From contig CAMMZE010000078.1 of NCBI GenBank assembly GCA_946529195.1, positions 1 through 5,881 of the forward strand: a stretch of DNA of 5,881 nt, read 5' to 3'. The number at the start of each line of letters is the position of its first letter. Within the stretch, counting starts at the first letter, position 1. Below the pieces are notes generated by a model. It saw only the letters and a program-made list of their open reading frames with translations, had not been told where the DNA came from and did not search any database. This document shows positions 4,526 through 5,881 of the stretch, in pieces. The DNA is from an uncultured Lachnospiraceae bacterium (GTDB taxonomy: Bacteria > Bacillota_A > Clostridia > Lachnospirales > Lachnospiraceae). The position numbers were made by a program, and so were the translations under genes.

Positions 4526-5653
4526 TCATGCTGTCTCCATCTCTTTTGCAACCTTTGTCAGCCAGTCGCGGATTTCCAGGTGCTGGGGACAGGCGGCCTC
4601 GCACTGTCCGCACTGGACGCACTCAGAGGCTTTGCCGACGCCCTCTTCTCCGGAAAGTTTGCGGTACTCGCGCAGCTGAGGCGCGGAGAAGCCGCCGCCG
4701 ATCTGGCGGAATTCATTGTAAAGCTTGAAATAGTCCGGAATCGGGATCTGTACCGGGCAGCCTTCTGTGCAGTAGCGGCAGGCTGTGCAGTCGATGGCAA
4801 TGGCTGCATGAATCAGTTCAACCGCCTTGTCGATCGCCTGATACTCTGCCTCATCCAGAGGCACAAAGTCCTGCATGTAGGAAGTGTTGTCCAGAAGCTG
4901 GTCCATATCGCTCATGCCGGAAAGGACCATACAGACGCCGGGCAGGCTGGCCGCGTAGCGGATGGCCCAGCTGGGAACGGACATGTCCGGATGGATGCCT
5001 TTGAACAGCTCTGTTACACCAGCAGGCACATTGGCCAGGGCGCCGCCTTTGACAGGCTCCATAACGATGACAGGTTTGCCATGCTTTACGCAGACCTCAT
5101 AGCATTCGCGGGATTTCACGTTAGGGACTTCCCAGTCCAGATAGTTGAGCTGGATCTGTACGAATTCCATTTCCGGATGCTTTGTCAGGATATCATCGAG
5201 CATGCCGGGCATGTCATGGAAAGAAAAGCCGATATGCCTGATCAGTCCCTGCTTCTTCTTCTCCTGAATAAAGGACCAGGCATCCAGTTCATCAGCGATG
5301 CCGATATCGCCGCGGTTCAGGTTGTGCAGCCAGTAATAGTCAAAATAGCCGGCACCGGTCTTTTCCAGCTGCTCGTTGAAAATGCGCTCCATGTCGGCTT
5401 TTTCCTTCAGCATCATGGTCGGAAGCTTGGAGGTCAGGGTGAAGGATTCTCTGGGATGACGCTTTACCAGGGCTTCGCGGACCGCGATTTCGCTCTGGTA
5501 GTCATGGTACATGTATGCGGTGTCAAAATAGGTGAAGCCTCTTTCCAGAAAGGTATCGGCCATCTGCTCGAACTGCGGCAGGTCAATGCTTTTGTGGTCT
5601 TCCGGATTCGTGAGCGGCAGGCGCATACAGCCAAAACCTAATTTCTTGTTCAT
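4526..5653 (-). CDS. Aldo/keto reductase with two C-terminal 4Fe-4S motifs
   Basis: The product has 375 residues. The N-terminal TIM barrel (about 1-270) carries the aldo/keto reductase tetrad D44, Y49 (FDTAYMY), K76 (TSK) and H110 (YWLHN). The C-terminal part has two ferredoxin-type motifs, C289-x2-C292-x2-C295-x3-C299-P and C345-x2-C348-x2-C351-x3-C355-P, each able to hold one 4Fe-4S cluster. This matches the group of predicted aldo/keto reductases with a fused Fer4 domain (COG1453), common in anaerobes. Such proteins presumably reduce carbonyl compounds with electrons from NAD(P)H and/or the clusters; the physiological substrate is not known. The ATG at 5653 has AGGAGG 6 bases upstream, and the protein begins directly at the first barrel strand (KKLGFGCMRLPL). 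Longer in-frame extensions run into the promoter. The gene appears monocistronic, with its own promoter and terminator. Confidence 0.95.
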   Translation of the reverse strand: MNKKLGFGCMRLPLTNPEDHKSIDLPQFEQMADTFLERGFTYFDTAYMYHDYQSEIAVREALVKRHPRESFTLTSKLPTMMLKEKADMERIFNEQLEKTGAGYFDYYWLHNLNRGDIGIADELDAWSFIQEKKKQGLIRHIGFSFHDMPGMLDDILTKHPEMEFVQIQLNYLDWEVPNVKSRECYEVCVKHGKPVIVMEPVKGGALANVPAGVTELFKGIHPDMSVPSWAIRYAASLPGVCMVLSGMSDMDQLLDNTSYMQDFVPLDEAEYQAIDKAVELIHAAIAIDCTACRYCTEGCPVQIPIPDYFKLYNEFRQIGGGFSAPQLREYRKLSGEEGVGKASECVQCGQCEAACPQHLEIRDWLTKVAKEMETA

Positions 5654-5689
5654 AGGAAACCTCCTTCTATATAAACAGTAATATGGGGT

Positions 5690-5700
5690 CAGTTGAACTG
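5690..5700. promoter_or_regulatory. Short palindrome at the aldo/keto reductase transcription start
   Basis: CAGTT-G-AACTG is an 11-base palindrome with one central base. It straddles the predicted start point (about 5699), just downstream of the -10 element. It is a possible operator, but short enough to arise by chance. Confidence 0.25.
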
Positions 5701-5705
5701 CTTTC

Positions 5706-5734
5706 AGTATATAATAAGTGGGGAAAAGTATCAA
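5706..5734 (-). promoter_or_regulatory. Sigma-A type promoter of the aldo/keto reductase gene
   Basis: On the minus strand TTGATA (5729-5734, five of six consensus) and TATACT (5706-5711, five of six) are separated by exactly 17 bases. Transcription would start near 5699, giving a leader of about 46 bases before the ATG at 5653. Confidence 0.7.
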
Positions 5735-5837
5735 TTATTTCATGCGAACAAAGACCATCCGCTTTATTGCTATTTCCTTTCGGGCATGATAAGGTATAGG
5801 TACTGTGAAATAGAGAGTACAAAGATAAGGATAGAAA

Positions 5838-5881
5838 ATGGACAGACTGACTGCTGCGAAAAAGCATTTTATTACGATTAC
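5838..5881 (+). CDS. Start of a gene cut by the window edge, possibly DUF5662-like
   Basis: An ATG at 5838 is preceded by AAGGA (5827-5831) with a 6-base spacing and opens a frame that runs off the window: MDRLTAAKKHFITI and one incomplete codon. From memory, the pattern KHF-TIT resembles the N-terminus of small uncharacterised clostridial proteins of the DUF5662 type, which continue with a KHK-VM segment. Fourteen residues cannot establish this. The gene is divergent from the aldo/keto reductase. No convincing -35/-10 pair stands out in 5735-5826. Confidence 0.5.
   Translation, partial: MDRLTAAKKHFITI

Noticed and set aside
4331..5641. Long plus-strand open frame opposite the aldo/keto reductase
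   Set aside because: It is the antisense shadow of a well-supported 4Fe-4S aldo/keto reductase that has intact motifs, a ribosome binding site and a promoter. The plus product has no recognisable domain and no ribosome binding site.
5667..5867. Minus-strand open frame upstream of the aldo/keto reductase
   Set aside because: It crosses the reductase promoter, is rich in Ser/Leu/Phe of low-complexity type and has no ribosome binding site, so it is probably non-coding.

Overview
The window looks like chromosomal DNA of a low-to-mid GC Gram-positive anaerobe, most likely a member of the Clostridia (Lachnospiraceae-like). The reasons are strong AGGAGG-type ribosome binding sites, sigma-A type promoters, intrinsic terminators after most genes, and an aldo/keto reductase carrying two ferredoxin-type 4Fe-4S motifs, an architecture common in anaerobic Firmicutes. 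This is inference from sequence character; no marker gene is present.

Layout, left to right. (1) 1-80: the C-terminal end of a membrane protein on +, followed by a very long hairpin terminator and a cluster of further hairpins (101-212). (2) 311-1141, minus: a protein fusing an N-terminal XRE-like helix-turn-helix to a Uma2/DUF820 PD-(D/E)XK nuclease-fold domain, with its own terminator (271-304) and tandem 11-bp repeats between promoter and start codon. (3) 1241-1987, minus: a calcineurin-like metallophosphoesterase with all the metal-binding motifs. (4) 2202-3206, plus, divergent from (3): a TIR domain joined to Sel1-like repeats. (5) 3269-4123, minus, convergent with (4): a second HTH-Uma2 protein, clearly paralogous to (2), which probably starts at TTG. 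(6) 4255-4454, plus: what looks like a frameshifted gene remnant, ending at a bidirectional terminator. (7) 4526-5653, minus: the 4Fe-4S aldo/keto reductase. (8) 5838 to the window end, plus: the first 14-15 codons of another gene.

The centre (about 270-4200) is the accessory-looking part: two HTH-Uma2 paralogues bracket a divergent metallophosphoesterase / TIR-Sel1 pair. Both HTH-Uma2 genes have direct repeats at or near their promoters, consistent with autoregulation by their own HTH domains. TIR domains often cleave NAD+ in bacterial immunity, Uma2 has a nuclease fold, and metallophosphoesterases can hydrolyse nucleotide products, so a defence or stress island is a reasonable hypothesis. 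Nothing in the window proves that the four genes act together, and each family also occurs alone. The flanks (the membrane protein end, the aldo/keto reductase and the gene start at the right edge) look ordinary.
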